Source: JBEKTY01 sp049515555
Lineage (GTDB): Bacteria > Planctomycetota > Planctomycetia > Pirellulales > Thermoguttaceae
NCBI GenBank assembly: GCA_049515555.1
Contig: JBEKTY010000151.1
Location: forward strand, 1 to 19,894
Direction: 5' to 3'
DNA length: 19,894 nt
Part shown: piece after piece, positions 1 to 7,861 of the stretch
Layout of the letters: each line of letters begins with the position of its first letter
How positions within the stretch are numbered: the first letter of the stretch is position 1
The notes under the pieces: model-generated
Told to the model about the DNA's origin: nothing
The model's database searches: none
The model's input: the letters and a program-made list of their open reading frames with translations, nothing else
Program-made: the position numbers and the translations under genes

Positions 1-331
1 TCTCCGCAAAGTGACGGACGATTTCGAGCACTCGCGGGTTCAGGCGCAGATATTCGGGCGCGCGGCCTCCGGGCACGACCAGCGCGTCGTAGCTTTCGGG
101 ATGCACTTCATCAAAGGTCGCATTGAGGGTGAAGTTGTGCCCGCGCTTCTCGCTGTAGGTCTGGTCGCCCTCGAAGTCGTGGACCGCGGTCCGCACCGTT
201 TCCCCCGCCTTCTTTCCAGGGCAGACGGCATCGACCTGGTGGCCGACCATCAGCAGCATCTGGAAGGGCACCATCACCTCGTAGTCCTCGACGTAATCGC
301 CCACGAGCATCAGGATCTTCTTCGCAGCCAT
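1..331 (-). CDS. DJ-1/PfpI family protein, 3' end cut by window edge
   Basis: This reading frame starts with ATG at 331 and runs off the left edge, giving 110 residues. The opening (MAAKKILMLVGDYVEDYEVM) and the later PGGRAPEYLR segment are typical of the class I glutamine amidotransferase-like DJ-1/PfpI fold. E18 sits where the family keeps its conserved acidic residue. The nucleophilic cysteine, normally near residue 100-115, would lie just beyond the edge, so activity cannot be judged. A good ribosome binding site (AGGAGAAGG) precedes the start. It begins 22 nt after the SGNH gene stop and is probably the last visible gene of that operon. Family members are protein deglycase/protease-like stress proteins or chaperones; the substrate is unknown. 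The family call is firm, the role is not. Confidence 0.85.
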   Translation of the reverse strand, partial: MAAKKILMLVGDYVEDYEVMVPFQMLLMVGHQVDAVCPGKKAGETVRTAVHDFEGDQTYSEKRGHNFTLNATFDEVHPESYDALVVPGGRAPEYLRLNPRVLEIVRHFAE

Positions 332-353
332 CGTCCTTCTCCTGGTAGCCAGG

Positions 354-1634
354 CTATTTTGCCTGTTGGGCCGGCACGATCTCAAAGCAGTGCGGCTGCG
401 GGGCCAGCAATTGCCGCACGCCCGCCTGCATCTCCACGTATTGGGCCATCCGCTTGTGCATGGCCGCCTGACGCTTCGCCGCGACCTCCGCGGGGTCCAG
501 CTCCAGCCAATCGGGAACGGTGTTCTCGTTGCGCAGGAAGCTGTTGAAGATGCGATCGTGGTGGAACTGGTTCTTGTCGAGCAGGGCTTTCCAGGCTGCC
601 TTGACCTGTTCGGCGATGGGGCCCGACTCCAGGATTGCCGCGGCCAGATTGGCGCCGGCCGCCAGTTCCGCATCACTTAGCCGGGCCACCTTCTTGCCGT
701 CCACCAGGATGTCGTATTGCCCGGCCTTCAGGCCCGAGACCTTCAAGCCGTAGTCGTTGAGTTCCTCGAGGATCGGCGCCCACTTGAGAATGGGCTTGGC
801 CTCGGGCGGGAAGAAGGGCAAGGCCTGATCGAGCCGCTGGAATTTCACGCTGCCGCCGTTAACTGCCAGCTCGTCGATCTTGCAGTTGTCGGCCTTGGCG
901 AGCTTGCCGGCGGCGGCGTCGATTTCGGCGGCGGAAACCAGCTTGGGGAAGTTGAGTCCCTTGAGGATCGCCCAGGCCATGATGGCCTGGCCCGGCGGTC
1001 CGGGGTGAACGGCATCGCCGCCGCCGATGCGGTTGGCGGGTTTTTCGGCACGCCCCTTGTCGATGGCGGCCACGAAGGGATGGAACTGGTCGACGAACGG
1101 TGCGTCGTTGGCCGAGGCCACCTCTTTCACGCCCTCGGAATACTTCTCCAGGGTTTCGTTATAGCCTTCGAGGGCCGGGCCGAGCTCCGGCTTCTCGACC
1201 GGGCTGGGCGTGCACCAGGCCACGCGGATCCCCGCCGCCTTGGCCTGACTGGCGATGCCCCGCAGCCCGTCCATGTAGGTCTTGAATCCCTGCCGGTTGA
1301 ACTTTGTGTATCCGCCGTCGTTCATGCCGAAGTCCACGGTCATGGCCGTGGCCTTGAAAGTCAACACGTCGCGTTTGAATCGCGAATTGCCGCCCGTGGA
1401 GCGGTCGCCGCCGATGCCCACGTTGTGGAATTCCAGCTTCCAGGCCGGAAAGCGGCTGAGCGTCCACATCTCCAAGTAGTTGCTGTAGAGGTGCTGCTCG
1501 GTAATGCTGTCGCCCATCACGGCGATCACGTCGCCGTCTTTGAAGAAGAAGTCGGCCGCCTCGGTCACTCGGACCAGGCCTGCAATGCAAACCAACAAAC
1601 AAACACCCTTTACGAAACGCGCTCTGGGGACCAT
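354..1634 (-). CDS. Secreted SGNH/GDSL-type hydrolase
   Basis: This is a 426-residue protein with a signal peptide (hydrophobic core about residues 9-20, likely cleavage near TEAA-DFF). The SGNH hydrolase blocks are all visible: GDSIT at 41-45 (nucleophile S43), NVGIGG near 71-76, GMND at 103-106 and DAVH at 207-210 (catalytic D and H). After the catalytic domain, a C-terminal half of about 200 residues is rich in charged helices and I do not recognise it. Such proteins hydrolyse O-acyl esters, often acetyl groups on polysaccharides; this is family knowledge, and the substrate here is inferred from the neighbouring beta-helix protein and sugar transporter. ATG at 1634 is chosen because AGAGAGG lies about 7 nt upstream and the signal peptide begins there. 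A GTG at 1673 would add 13 residues that look non-coding. Confidence 0.88.
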   Translation of the reverse strand: MVPRARFVKGVCLLVCIAGLVRVTEAADFFFKDGDVIAVMGDSITEQHLYSNYLEMWTLSRFPAWKLEFHNVGIGGDRSTGGNSRFKRDVLTFKATAMTVDFGMNDGGYTKFNRQGFKTYMDGLRGIASQAKAAGIRVAWCTPSPVEKPELGPALEGYNETLEKYSEGVKEVASANDAPFVDQFHPFVAAIDKGRAEKPANRIGGGDAVHPGPPGQAIMAWAILKGLNFPKLVSAAEIDAAAGKLAKADNCKIDELAVNGGSVKFQRLDQALPFFPPEAKPILKWAPILEELNDYGLKVSGLKAGQYDILVDGKKVARLSDAELAAGANLAAAILESGPIAEQVKAAWKALLDKNQFHHDRIFNSFLRNENTVPDWLELDPAEVAAKRQAAMHKRMAQYVEMQAGVRQLLAPQPHCFEIVPAQQAK

Positions 1635-1757
1635 GTTCGTTCCTCTCTGGCTTGGAAACTGGTGACGATTCACGGAGTCCTTGCATTTGTCGTGGCCACC
1701 GGGACCCCTATGGCGGCAGCTCCACGCGATTGAGTTTCGTTGCCGGCCTGGGCTTTG

Positions 1758-2948
1758 TCAATGGGCGGGCGTGTCAATGGGCGGCGGCAGCACAAGCGCA
1801 TCGCGCAGGCCGCTGCCCTCGTACCGTCGGGCGAAATCGAAGCGGTTATTGCGGAGCAACACGCCCTTCGCCTCGGCGTCTACACGGATGGCGCTATCGA
1901 AATGATGCAAGACGCAGCGTTCGACGAGCACATCTTTCGTCCGGCCGGAGACGCTGATCCCGCCGCTGTTGTCTTCAGCCAGCAGATCGCGGCGGTGGAG
2001 CGTGCAGCAGGTAATTGGCCCCCGATAGTCGCCCGCATCGCGGACAGAGCCGGTGGTGTCGAGCGTGGTAAGGCCCTCGTGGGCTTCGTTGTCGAGGTAC
2101 TGCACGTACCAGTTGGGTTGAAAGTCGCCTGGCGAGGCCAGCCCGTAGTTCAGCAGTTGCGCGCAGCGATACAAGAGGTTCTGGGCGTAGATGACGTCGA
2201 TCGAGGTGCCGAACCCCGCGTTGACCCAGTTGGCGTCTTCGAAACGGTTGCCTACCACCAGCGCGCGGCCGTTAAAAGAGACGATGGTGACAAGCGAGGA
2301 AGCGTCGGGCGGACAGTCGAAGGGGCGCTCGATCTCCCATCGCCGGCCCCGATTGGAGACGACGTTGCGCCATTGACCGGCGCCCCGACCGTCCTGGATG
2401 CAGACGACCGCCTTCTTCCAAAGATCGCTTTTCTCGGGGGCCCACTTGGGATACGTCGGGTCGGCAGCCAGGGTCAGACGGGGACCGTCCACCGCGGCCA
2501 CCTTGCCACAATAGGCGGCCCCGCCCGCATCGAACGTAAACGAGTAATCTGCCTGATGGACCTGCAGGGCCTCCTGACAGTTCCGGGCATAGTACAGGTT
2601 GCGGCCCGTGCCGGCGATGTTCATGTAGGCGGTGGGATACATGCTCACGAAGCGGTTGTCTTCGACGATCACCTCCCGCGCGCCGCCCAAGGGGCAATTG
2701 GTCTTGCCGGCCAGGATGCGGTTGCGGGCGATCAGGCCCTGCCGGCCGGGGATGAGGCCGGTGCCCTTGGCGACGATATCACAGTCGGTAACTTCGAAGT
2801 TGTTCCCCAAGCGGGCGATCGTACCCTCGGGCCGCTGGTTGCCGTCCAGGGCCCAGTAGTGGTCGACGCGGATGCGGACACGCCGCATGCGGAAGCGATC
2901 GCCGGCCGCGATGGCGGTCTGGTGCTCCAGCGGGAAGTAGAGGCTCAT
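1758..2948 (-). CDS. Right-handed beta-helix protein, C-terminal part (probable frameshift product)
   Basis: This 396-residue frame lacks any signal peptide and begins in mid-domain with MSLYFPLEHQTAI. It is full of short helical-turn strands with asparagine ladders (ARNRIL, VEDNRF, VGNRF, LLRNNRF), as in parallel beta-helix (pectate-lyase-like) proteins. Its ATG overlaps the stop of the upstream frame by 4 nt (ATGA), which looks like coupling. However, the codons just before the ATG in the same frame read RREFGIEDMSLYF, the conserved edge of a beta-helix coil. I therefore think this is the continuation of the upstream protein after a +1/-1 shift near 2964-2985, not a separate gene. Whether the shift is a real mutation, a sequencing indel or recoding cannot be told here. 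Confidence 0.75.
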   Translation of the reverse strand: MSLYFPLEHQTAIAAGDRFRMRRVRIRVDHYWALDGNQRPEGTIARLGNNFEVTDCDIVAKGTGLIPGRQGLIARNRILAGKTNCPLGGAREVIVEDNRFVSMYPTAYMNIAGTGRNLYYARNCQEALQVHQADYSFTFDAGGAAYCGKVAAVDGPRLTLAADPTYPKWAPEKSDLWKKAVVCIQDGRGAGQWRNVVSNRGRRWEIERPFDCPPDASSLVTIVSFNGRALVVGNRFEDANWVNAGFGTSIDVIYAQNLLYRCAQLLNYGLASPGDFQPNWYVQYLDNEAHEGLTTLDTTGSVRDAGDYRGPITCCTLHRRDLLAEDNSGGISVSGRTKDVLVERCVLHHFDSAIRVDAEAKGVLLRNNRFDFARRYEGSGLRDALVLPPPIDTPAH

Positions 2949-3979
2949 GTCTTCGATGCCGAACTCGCGGCGGAGAGCAGCTCGGCCGGCGGTTTCGCCC
3001 CCGTGGCGTCACGGGCCAAACCTTGCTCGCCGCCGCCGTCGAGATTGAAGCGTCCGGCTCCCCACCACAGCACAACCAGGCCCGTCGCCTCGCCTTTGAG
3101 CACGGTTCGGGGCGGCACGTCGAGCGGCGCCTTGACCCCATAGCGGCCCGCCGGGAAGTAGACGATCCCGCCGCCGTTCTCCTTGGCCTTCTTCAGGGCC
3201 GCCTGGATTCCCGCGGTGCGGTCCGGGATGGGCTGGTACTTGATTAACGTTTTGCGCATCTCGGCCGCGGCGCCCTTGCCGTAGAAGTCCAGCACGCTGA
3301 ACCGCTGGACGGGCCAGGAGGGCGGTGGTTCGATGCGGATGGTTCCGGCCGGGCACCATCCCGGCTGGCCGCCGAACCCGTTGTGGACGCGGGCCGTGTA
3401 CTGCCCCGGCTCGATGTTGGCTGGCATGACGAACCGCAGGGCATAGCAGTCGGCGGCGTCCGCCTTCAGCGTGATCGGCGGGCCCTGCTGGGGCTCCAGT
3501 CGCAGGCTGCTCGACCTGTGGAAATTAAGCGATTTGCCGAACACGCGGAACCAGCCGCCGGGCGTGGCCGCGGCGCCCTCGTCGCCCTGGAGCCACCAGG
3601 GGTCGGGCGCGTTAAGCAGCACCGGGCCTGAATCGCCTTCCTTGTTCCTGGCTCGAAACGCGAATATGCCCGGCTTCCAGTCGGCCGGGACGGTGAACTT
3701 GAGCGAGGACCCGCTGGCCTGCAAGATCGCCGGGCGGTCCCAGCGAGCTGCCGCGGTTCCGACTGCGGCCGTTGGTGCGTCGTCCGCAAGCCTTGCCAGC
3801 TCCACGACCGCCTCGCCGAGATCGCAGCCCTGCACGAGGACGGTTTCATCGGGGCCAACCGGATCGGAGGCCCAGAACACCTGCGGGCCGGCGGAGAGTG
3901 CCATCGGCGGGCAGAGCCCGGCCAGGAGAAGGGCCAGCCCGCACCGCGACCAGACCATGAAATTCCCACACGTTCTCAT
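2945..3979 (-). CDS. Secreted IPT-like / pectate-lyase-like protein, N-terminal part (probable frameshift)
   Basis: This 344-residue frame has a signal peptide (hydrophobic LALLLAGL after an N-terminal Arg, ending near ALSA, about residue 30). Two IPT/TIG-like beta-sandwich stretches follow: about 31-100, VFWASDPVGPDETVLVQG; and about 125-215, with GGWFRVFGKSLNF and PGQYTARVHNG. Next comes the start of a pectate-lyase-3 type beta-helix (about 225-300, with DRTAGIQAALKKAKENGGG and VYFPAGRYGV). The frame then ends 19 residues after a KPPAELL segment, in a tail (SAASSASKT) unlike the family. Joined to the next frame it would give about 740 residues. Its start overlaps the transporter stop by 1 nt (TAATG), so translation is probably coupled. 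The expected role is binding or cleaving an extracellular uronic-acid or similar polysaccharide; the substrate is not known. Confidence 0.78.
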   Translation of the reverse strand: MRTCGNFMVWSRCGLALLLAGLCPPMALSAGPQVFWASDPVGPDETVLVQGCDLGEAVVELARLADDAPTAAVGTAAARWDRPAILQASGSSLKFTVPADWKPGIFAFRARNKEGDSGPVLLNAPDPWWLQGDEGAAATPGGWFRVFGKSLNFHRSSSLRLEPQQGPPITLKADAADCYALRFVMPANIEPGQYTARVHNGFGGQPGWCPAGTIRIEPPPSWPVQRFSVLDFYGKGAAAEMRKTLIKYQPIPDRTAGIQAALKKAKENGGGIVYFPAGRYGVKAPLDVPPRTVLKGEATGLVVLWWGAGRFNLDGGGEQGLARDATGAKPPAELLSAASSASKT

Positions 3980-5373
3980 TAATCCACCAGTTCCTTCTCG
4001 ATTTGTTCCAGGCTCTTGCCCTTGGTCTCCGGGACGCGCAGGAGAATGAACACGAATCCGGCGCCGCAGATCGCGGCATACAGCCAGAAGGTCATCGCCG
4101 CGCCCAAGTGCGCGTTGAGCCATGGAAACGTATAGGTGAGGATGAAGCAGGCGATCCACAGTGCCGAGACGGCCACCGATACGGCCGCGCCGCGAATGCG
4201 GTTGGGAAATATCTCGGAGATCAGCACCCAGGTGACCGGGGCCAGCGAGAAGGAATAACAAGCGATGGTCGCCAGCACGGGGATCACGACGATCAGTCCC
4301 TTCAACTGCCAGCAGTAGGCCAGGCCGATGAGCGTGTGGAACGTGGCGATGCCCGCGCAGCCGGTCAGCATCAGCCCGCGCCGGCCGAAGCGGTCCACCG
4401 TTGCGATGGCGATGAGGGTGAACAGCAACATGACCAGGCCGGTGACGACGATCTTGAACATGATGTCGCTGATGCCGTAGCCCGCCTGAAGGAAGATCTC
4501 CTCGGCGTAGTTGAAGATCACGTTGATGCCGCTCCACTGCTGGAGCACGGCCAGCAGGCAGCCCACCATGAGGATCCGCAGCATTTTCGGCTCGCACAGG
4601 TCGGCGAAGCGGACGGTGCCGATTTCGTCGCGGGCCAGGGTTTCTTGGATCTCGCGGCATCCGCGGGCGGCATACTCGGGCCCGCCGATGCGGCCCAGAA
4701 TGCGCGCCGCCCGATCGACCCAACCACGCTTGATAAGCCAGCGGGGACTCTCGGGCACGAATAGCGCGCCGAGAAAGAACAGCGTCGAGGGCCCGGCCAC
4801 CGCGGTGAACATCCACCGCCAGCCGAGCTGGCCGTTCCACGACTGGCCGATCATCTCGGCGGCGGCCCCTGCCGGCACCGGCTGGGCGATCAACCAGTTG
4901 ACCGTCTGCGCCCCCAGCACCCCCAGCACAATGGTCAACTGATTGAGGGCCACCAGCCGCCCGCGAAGCTCGGCGGGGGCCATCTCCGCGATGTACATGG
5001 GCGAGAGATTCGAGGCCATGCCGATGGCCACGCCTCCCGTGATCCGCCAGACCACGAACCAGGCAAAGGTAGGGGCCCAGCCGGTCAGCACCGAAGAGCC
5101 GGCAAACAGAAGGGCCGAGGCCAACAGCAGCTTCTTGCGCCCGAACTTGTCGCTCAGTCCGCCGACGGCCAGCGATCCCAGCAGGCATCCCAGCAGTGCG
5201 CAACTGTTGGCCCAGCCGCTGAGCGCCTCGCGGTCCAACTGGAAGAACTTCTCGAAGAAGGGTTTCGCCCCGCCGATGACGACCCAATCGTAGCCGAACA
5301 GCAGGCCGCCCATGGCCGCCACCAGCGCCACCGACCAAACGTACGGCAAGTTGTAACGCGAAGACTGGGGCAC
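3979..5373 (-). CDS. MFS sugar/H+ symporter (XylE/AraE/GalP type)
   Basis: This is a 464-residue inner-membrane transporter with about 12 hydrophobic helices and the full sugar-porter signature set: DKFGRKK at 75-81, RGR at 137-139, PESPRWL at 207-213, QQWSGIN at 278-284, DRFGRR near 327-332 and PETKG at 448-452. Length and motifs match the sugar-porter family, which takes up pentoses or hexoses with protons; the specific sugar cannot be read. GTG at 5373 is chosen because AGAGGA lies about 8 nt upstream and the protein then has the usual short N-terminus. The open frame extends 92 codons further, but that part covers the neighbouring ATPase gene. The gene begins 32 nt after the ATPase gene and overlaps the secreted beta-helix gene by 1 nt, so it probably heads or joins a transport and degradation operon. 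Confidence 0.93.
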   Translation of the reverse strand: MPQSSRYNLPYVWSVALVAAMGGLLFGYDWVVIGGAKPFFEKFFQLDREALSGWANSCALLGCLLGSLAVGGLSDKFGRKKLLLASALLFAGSSVLTGWAPTFAWFVVWRITGGVAIGMASNLSPMYIAEMAPAELRGRLVALNQLTIVLGVLGAQTVNWLIAQPVPAGAAAEMIGQSWNGQLGWRWMFTAVAGPSTLFFLGALFVPESPRWLIKRGWVDRAARILGRIGGPEYAARGCREIQETLARDEIGTVRFADLCEPKMLRILMVGCLLAVLQQWSGINVIFNYAEEIFLQAGYGISDIMFKIVVTGLVMLLFTLIAIATVDRFGRRGLMLTGCAGIATFHTLIGLAYCWQLKGLIVVIPVLATIACYSFSLAPVTWVLISEIFPNRIRGAAVSVAVSALWIACFILTYTFPWLNAHLGAAMTFWLYAAICGAGFVFILLRVPETKGKSLEQIEKELVD

Positions 5374-5405
5374 TTTGGTAATCCTCTCGGTGGTTATGGG
5401 CCTAA

Positions 5406-6020
5406 CTAGGGCGATGGCCGTCGCGCGGCGTAGAGGTCGTAAAGGTCGAAGAGGGCCTCGCGGAGATTCATGCGGCGGCGGGCCAGGCACTCGACGAGGT
5501 CGCCCACCGCCACCCGCGGCGGAAAACCCCGCTCGAGCCGCTCGACCACCTGCCAGGCCCGGGGAACGTCGATGGCCGTGCGATACAGATCGGGCAACCC
5601 GACGGGCTGATGGGAGGTGACGAGCAGGCCCAGCCCGCGCCGGCGGCACAGGAATTTCAGCCGCAGCCGGGAGTACAGGCCGAGCTGCTCGTAGCCGTCG
5701 ACGGCGGCCACGGCGCCGGGCGGTAAGCGGCGGAGCGCGGCGCAGAACTCGCGCGGCAAGCGCCGCTGGCCCTGGCGGAGCGTCACGGCCCGCGTGGCCT
5801 GCCCGGGGAGCTCGATTGCCGGCAGCAGCGTGGCCAGGAGGGTCGATTTCCCGCTGCCGTTCGGACCGACGATCTGGCCCCGCCAGCCGGCCTGGCCGAG
5901 CCGCTCGACGAGCTGCTCCACACTCTCACCCCGTCCGAAGACGAAGGAGATCGTGCCCGGCCGCAGCCGGCTGGCACAGAACGGGTTCTGCTCCGCGGCA
6001 GGGCAGTCGGGGTCAATCAT
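5406..6020 (-). CDS. Small P-loop ATPase of unknown function
   Basis: This is a 204-residue soluble protein with a perfect Walker A at 52-60 (GPNGSGKST). A Walker B-like strand (AVAAVDGYEQL, D108 and E111) and a TSH segment at 135-137 that could be a switch histidine follow. No LSGGQ-type ABC signature is visible, and the protein is shorter than usual ABC ATPases, so it is ABC/AAA-like but not a standard transporter subunit. The N-terminus (NPFCASRLRPGTISFVFGRGES) and the arginine-rich C-terminus are not recognised. Its ATG lies 8 nt inside the end of the arrestin-like gene, so the three genes from 7733 down form one translation-coupled unit. It may supply ATP-driven action for the membrane partner; that is inference. 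Confidence 0.78.
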   Translation of the reverse strand: MIDPDCPAAEQNPFCASRLRPGTISFVFGRGESVEQLVERLGQAGWRGQIVGPNGSGKSTLLATLLPAIELPGQATRAVTLRQGQRRLPREFCAALRRLPPGAVAAVDGYEQLGLYSRLRLKFLCRRRGLGLLVTSHQPVGLPDLYRTAIDVPRAWQVVERLERGFPPRVAVGDLVECLARRRMNLREALFDLYDLYAARRPSP

Positions 6021-6438
6021 GTTCGCGGTGTTCCTTTTCCTCGACTGAAACGTGGGCCGGCGACACCGAGCCCAAGCGAAAGCCCTTCTCGGCCAGCAGT
6101 TCTGGGCCGCGGTGCAGGAAGGCCCGTACCCGCACGCACCAGCGGATCTTCACGATTTGGCCCTCGTAGCTCAGGGGGCTGGCGGGCAGGGTGGTGCTGA
6201 AGCGATCGGGCCGGCGTGGATCGATCCCGTTGTCGCTGGCAGCGTCTCTGCGCCAAAACTCGTGGACGGCGAGATCCTCTTCGCCCTTGCCCTCGCTCGA
6301 CCACAACACCGAGATCTCGACGGCCTGGACCTGCTCCCGCTCGAGGCCCTGCAGCCGGTACTCGCCGGAGAGCGATTCGCCGGGCTGGTAAGTCCGCCGG
6401 GCGCCGTCCAAGCGGAGGGTGATGGCGGCTTCGTTCAT
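6013..6438 (-). CDS. Small arrestin-like beta-sandwich protein (putative)
   Basis: This is a 141-residue cytoplasmic protein with no signal peptide. It opens with ITLRLDGARRTYQPGESLSG, in the style of arrestin N-domains (Y-x-P-G-E-x-L-x-G). It later has FSTTLPASPLSYEGQIVKIRW, like the arrestin strand that ends in a P-x-S-Y-x-G turn and a W-x-V strand. It is therefore probably a single arrestin-type beta-sandwich, a fold that binds other proteins rather than catalysing. The start at 6438 is supported by GGGGAGG about 8 nt upstream and by the ATGA overlap with the membrane protein stop. It overlaps the ATPase gene downstream by 8 nt. The C-terminal tail of the membrane protein has similar features, so the two may pair. 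Confidence 0.72.
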   Translation of the reverse strand: MNEAAITLRLDGARRTYQPGESLSGEYRLQGLEREQVQAVEISVLWSSEGKGEEDLAVHEFWRRDAASDNGIDPRRPDRFSTTLPASPLSYEGQIVKIRWCVRVRAFLHRGPELLAEKGFRLGSVSPAHVSVEEKEHREHD

Positions 6439-7733
6439 GGGCCGGGCCTCCCCGCGCCGGGATAGACGACCAGGGGAAACGCCCGCTGGAACTCGGGCCA
6501 ATTGGCCGCTGCGCCTTGCACGACCACCTTCCAATGGATGTGGTTGTGATCGGCCTTGAAGGAGTGCATGGCGCCGGCGGGCACGCTCAGCGTGCACTGG
6601 GCCTCGAAGGGCTGGCCCTGGCGAATGTCGAATTGTTCGCGCTCCAGCATCTGCCGGCGGTAGACCTCGCGGGTTTCCGTGCGGGTATTGGTGCCCTGGC
6701 GGTAGGTGGCCTCCTCCTCGCAGACCAGCGCGAGATCGAGCGATTCCATGTGCAGCCGGCCCGACTGCGAGAGGAACAGCTCATACGAGCGGCCGGGCAG
6801 CAAGGGATGGTCGGAGATCTCGACCAGCGTCGGACCGATGCCGGCGGTGGTCAGCAGTTGCCGGAGAAAGAGAGCCGCCAGGGCCACGCCGATGGCCAGG
6901 AAGGGGAGGTTGAAGAGGGTCAGGAACCAATCGGGGCGGCCTTCGAGGTGGTTCACCACGGCGGTCAGGGCGAAATACGAGACCGCGCCGTTCCACGCCA
7001 CGCAGGCCGCCAGCAGGCCGAGCAGGGCCCAGGCCGGCGAGCTGCTCAACGGCAGCCGGTAGGCCAGCTTGGTGCCCGGACTGCTGGTGATGTCGCTCGA
7101 GTCAGGCACGGTGGGAAACCGCGGATCGCCGGCCCCGGCGGCGTCGAACAGCTCGGGGGTCGGCCCCCGCCGGGCCATCGCCGCCCGATGCTCCGCCGAG
7201 CGCCCCCAGTGCAGAACACTGTACAGCAACCCCCCGGCCCCAATCATCAAGAACGAGCCGGGGATCAAGAACAGCAGCCAGTTCCACCACTGGTAGCCGC
7301 GCAGCAGCACGGCGTCGTCGGGATGGGCCGGATCATACCAGCAAGTGTACTTCTGTCCCTGGCTGAAGCGGTCGAGGATCTCTTGCGCTTCCTTGCGGCT
7401 GCTGGGATACGCGCGATGCACGCCGTAGGTGAACGGGCAGCGGGTGACGCCCTGGACCTGGTATTCGACCCGGAACCTGGGGCGGAAGACGGGGCCGTTC
7501 TGGCCCGCTTCCTGCACGAGCTGCTTCTGCAGGACTACGCAGGTCTGCTCGACGAAGAAGTGATTGACCCGCCACTCGGGTATCACCAGGAGCCAGATCC
7601 CGGCCACGACTCCGGCGCAACCGACCACGAGCAGGACGGCAAAGAAGAGCGCCTCGCCGACGCTGCCGACGGTCCGCGAGCCGGTCCGCCGGTGACCGCG
7701 TTTCTTTTCGTAGTAGCGGAAGATGCGCGCCAA
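6435..7733 (-). CDS. DUF3592-type membrane protein with arrestin-like C-terminal domain
   Basis: This is a 432-residue protein. One TM helix lies at about 30-52. A DUF3592-like extracytoplasmic segment follows, with paired strands such as RFRVEYQVQG and QKYTCWYDPAHPDDAVL. There is a second TM at about 155-175, a linker, then two more TMs at about 232-255 and 270-292. The last 130 residues (GRSYELFLSQSGRL to FPLVVYPG) look like an arrestin-type beta-sandwich, with IHWKVVVQG and WPEFQRAFPLVVYP. Start is TTG at 7733 (MARIFRYYEKKRG), with no convincing ribosome binding site. The gene heads the three-gene unit with the small arrestin-like protein and the P-loop ATPase. Function is unknown; it could be a membrane scaffold for the ATPase. 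Confidence 0.82.
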   Translation of the reverse strand: MARIFRYYEKKRGHRRTGSRTVGSVGEALFFAVLLVVGCAGVVAGIWLLVIPEWRVNHFFVEQTCVVLQKQLVQEAGQNGPVFRPRFRVEYQVQGVTRCPFTYGVHRAYPSSRKEAQEILDRFSQGQKYTCWYDPAHPDDAVLLRGYQWWNWLLFLIPGSFLMIGAGGLLYSVLHWGRSAEHRAAMARRGPTPELFDAAGAGDPRFPTVPDSSDITSSPGTKLAYRLPLSSSPAWALLGLLAACVAWNGAVSYFALTAVVNHLEGRPDWFLTLFNLPFLAIGVALAALFLRQLLTTAGIGPTLVEISDHPLLPGRSYELFLSQSGRLHMESLDLALVCEEEATYRQGTNTRTETREVYRRQMLEREQFDIRQGQPFEAQCTLSVPAGAMHSFKADHNHIHWKVVVQGAAANWPEFQRAFPLVVYPGAGRPGP

Positions 7734-7804
7734 GAGCGTTTACAGCAGTTCTAATCGGCACGGTTGGAAATGATGCGAACCGATTCTTCGCCACGGGCTC
7801 CACC

Positions 7805-7825
7805 CCACCGAGTTCATCTCGGTGG
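7805..7825. other. Hairpin between the alpha-CTD gene and the DUF3592 operon
   Basis: CCACCGAG, loop TTCAT and CTCGGTGG form a perfect 8-bp stem. It lies 37 nt after the stop of the alpha-CTD gene and about 70 nt before the DUF3592 start. No T-run follows on either strand, so it is not a classic intrinsic terminator. It could be an attenuating or processing hairpin. Confidence 0.4.
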
Positions 7826-7861
7826 TGAACGAGGCTGGGCCGCTAAAGGGAAGGAGTCGTA

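Noticed and set aside
2960..2985. Programmed ribosomal frameshifting in the beta-helix gene
   Set aside because: No slippery heptamer of the X-XXY-YYZ type and no obvious downstream pseudoknot; a plain indel is simpler.
2945..5338. A 797-codon open frame on the minus strand
   Set aside because: Its first 450 codons are an out-of-frame reading of the sugar transporter (Arg/Gly-rich, no domain). Only the part from ATG 3979 is a real gene.
7805..7825. Intrinsic terminator after the alpha-CTD gene
   Set aside because: The stem is good but there is no T-run on either side; kept only as a hairpin.
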